A stretch of 64,000 bases of DNA from Aquanectria penicillioides (lineage: Eukaryota > Ascomycota > Sordariomycetes > Hypocreales > Nectriaceae): the NCBI GenBank assembly GCA_003415625.1, contig PYIU01000001.1, forward strand, positions 1-64,000. The letters are read 5' to 3'. The notes below the pieces were generated by a model. That model was not told where the DNA came from, made no database searches, and was given only the letters and a program-made list of their open reading frames with translations. This document shows positions 63,192 to 64,000 of the stretch, piece after piece. Position 1 is the first letter of the stretch; each line of letters opens with the position of its first letter. A program made the translations under genes and the position numbers.

Positions 63192-64000
63192 TTGAGAAAA
63201 GAAGACAAAGAAAACAAAAGATGGCGGATCGGCTCCTGGGGACAGCTAAGTCGGGGAGGCATAAAGGGATCCGCACGATACGGCATGCCAAGCAAATGCT
63301 TCGCCTCAATGTCTGTTTTCATCGAGTGACAGAACAGTCGCCTGATTTACGCATATACGCGACCGCGGAGTACCCAATTAGAGAGATTAATAATAGGGGA
63401 GTGGTATCGACCAACAAGTTTGATTGAGCTTCTTCTTTCGCATTGAGGCTGTACTACAACGCGATTAGACATGAATATTATTTTCTTATGGAGATCAAGT
63501 AACAATGTCCACAGCTACGAAAAGACAAAGGTAGAGACCCTCAAGCAATAGAGATCACTCGGAATAAGAATTTGTCAATGTCTTGATAAAATTGTAGCTC
63601 AAATGCAGATTTGTAGGTTTGAAGATACCGATACCGCTCTCGTGGGGCACTCGGTCCAGGCCACGTACACATCGTGCGACGAGTTGGGAATGGGTGGGGC
63701 GTTAATATTAAGACGACCAACAGTCGAGGCTGAAACATTCTGAGCGAAGGACTTCTTGGAGATCCCGGCGAATTTTGTCTTTCATTGATCTCGTAAAGAC
63801 GAAAGCTCCTGTTTGGTCTTAACTCCTTGGTGCAATGGCGCGTTGATGCCATCAAAGAAGTTCTTACGGCCTTGTCAAGTAAACATCTAGTCGATGCTGT
63901 CGATCAAAGTAGAGTTGGTGATTGGGATCAAAAGGGCGATGTGACATTTTACGGCTCCTTGTAGGTTTGGTGATTCTTAACCTTGAATCTCGACGCTGAT
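63192..64000. other. GT90 upstream region to window end
   Basis: This is the GT90 promoter side. The small ORFs at 63541-63855 (-) and 63221-63427 (+) show no recognised motif. A gene reaching in from beyond the window cannot be excluded. Confidence 0.45.

Overview
This window is the left end of a chromosome of a filamentous ascomycete. It opens with about 22 copies of CCCTAA (TTAGGG on the other strand). The rest shows short GT-AG introns and families typical of Pezizomycotina: a HET-domain gene, a LaeA-like methyltransferase, a WSC-domain glyoxal oxidase, a proteinase K-like subtilisin, GH16, GT2 and GT90. A sordariomycete is likely, but I cannot name the species from sequence alone.

Layout. 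Bases 1-133 are telomere and 134-790 an irregular subtelomeric array. From about 0.8 to 26.06 kb the DNA is extremely AT-rich, with almost no intact ORF and the look of repeat-induced point mutation (RIP). Conceptual translation shows a Ty3/Gypsy element on the minus strand between two 384-bp LTRs (13362-13745 and 25391-25774), with eroded gag zinc knuckle, reverse transcriptase and integrase. A Ty1/Copia integrase relic lies next to it near 11.5-11.8 kb, and an unidentified minus-strand coding ghost lies at 2.8-4.3 kb. Composition changes sharply near 26.06 kb.

From 26.4 to 36.2 kb comes a typical subtelomeric accessory zone: a small mitochondrial pyruvate carrier gene, a HET-domain pseudogene with RIP-type stop codons, an F-box gene with one frameshift, and a secreted subtilisin. 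A nearly gene-free stretch follows (36.2-39.6 kb).

From 39.6 kb on, genes look intact. They are an intron-rich LaeA-like methyltransferase (9 exons, one of 13 nt), a glyoxal oxidase with four WSC domains, and a divergent pair made of a membrane-anchored GH16 glucanase-like enzyme and a multi-span GT2 polysaccharide synthase. Two convergent F-box genes, a broken LigB-type extradiol dioxygenase and a GT90 (CAP10-like) type II membrane protein follow. The GLOX-GH16-GT2 block, with GT90 12 kb away, reads as a cell-wall or exopolysaccharide locus; that functional link is inference.

Exon structures were built by hand from splice motifs, reading phase and family motifs. They keep frame throughout but have no transcript support here.
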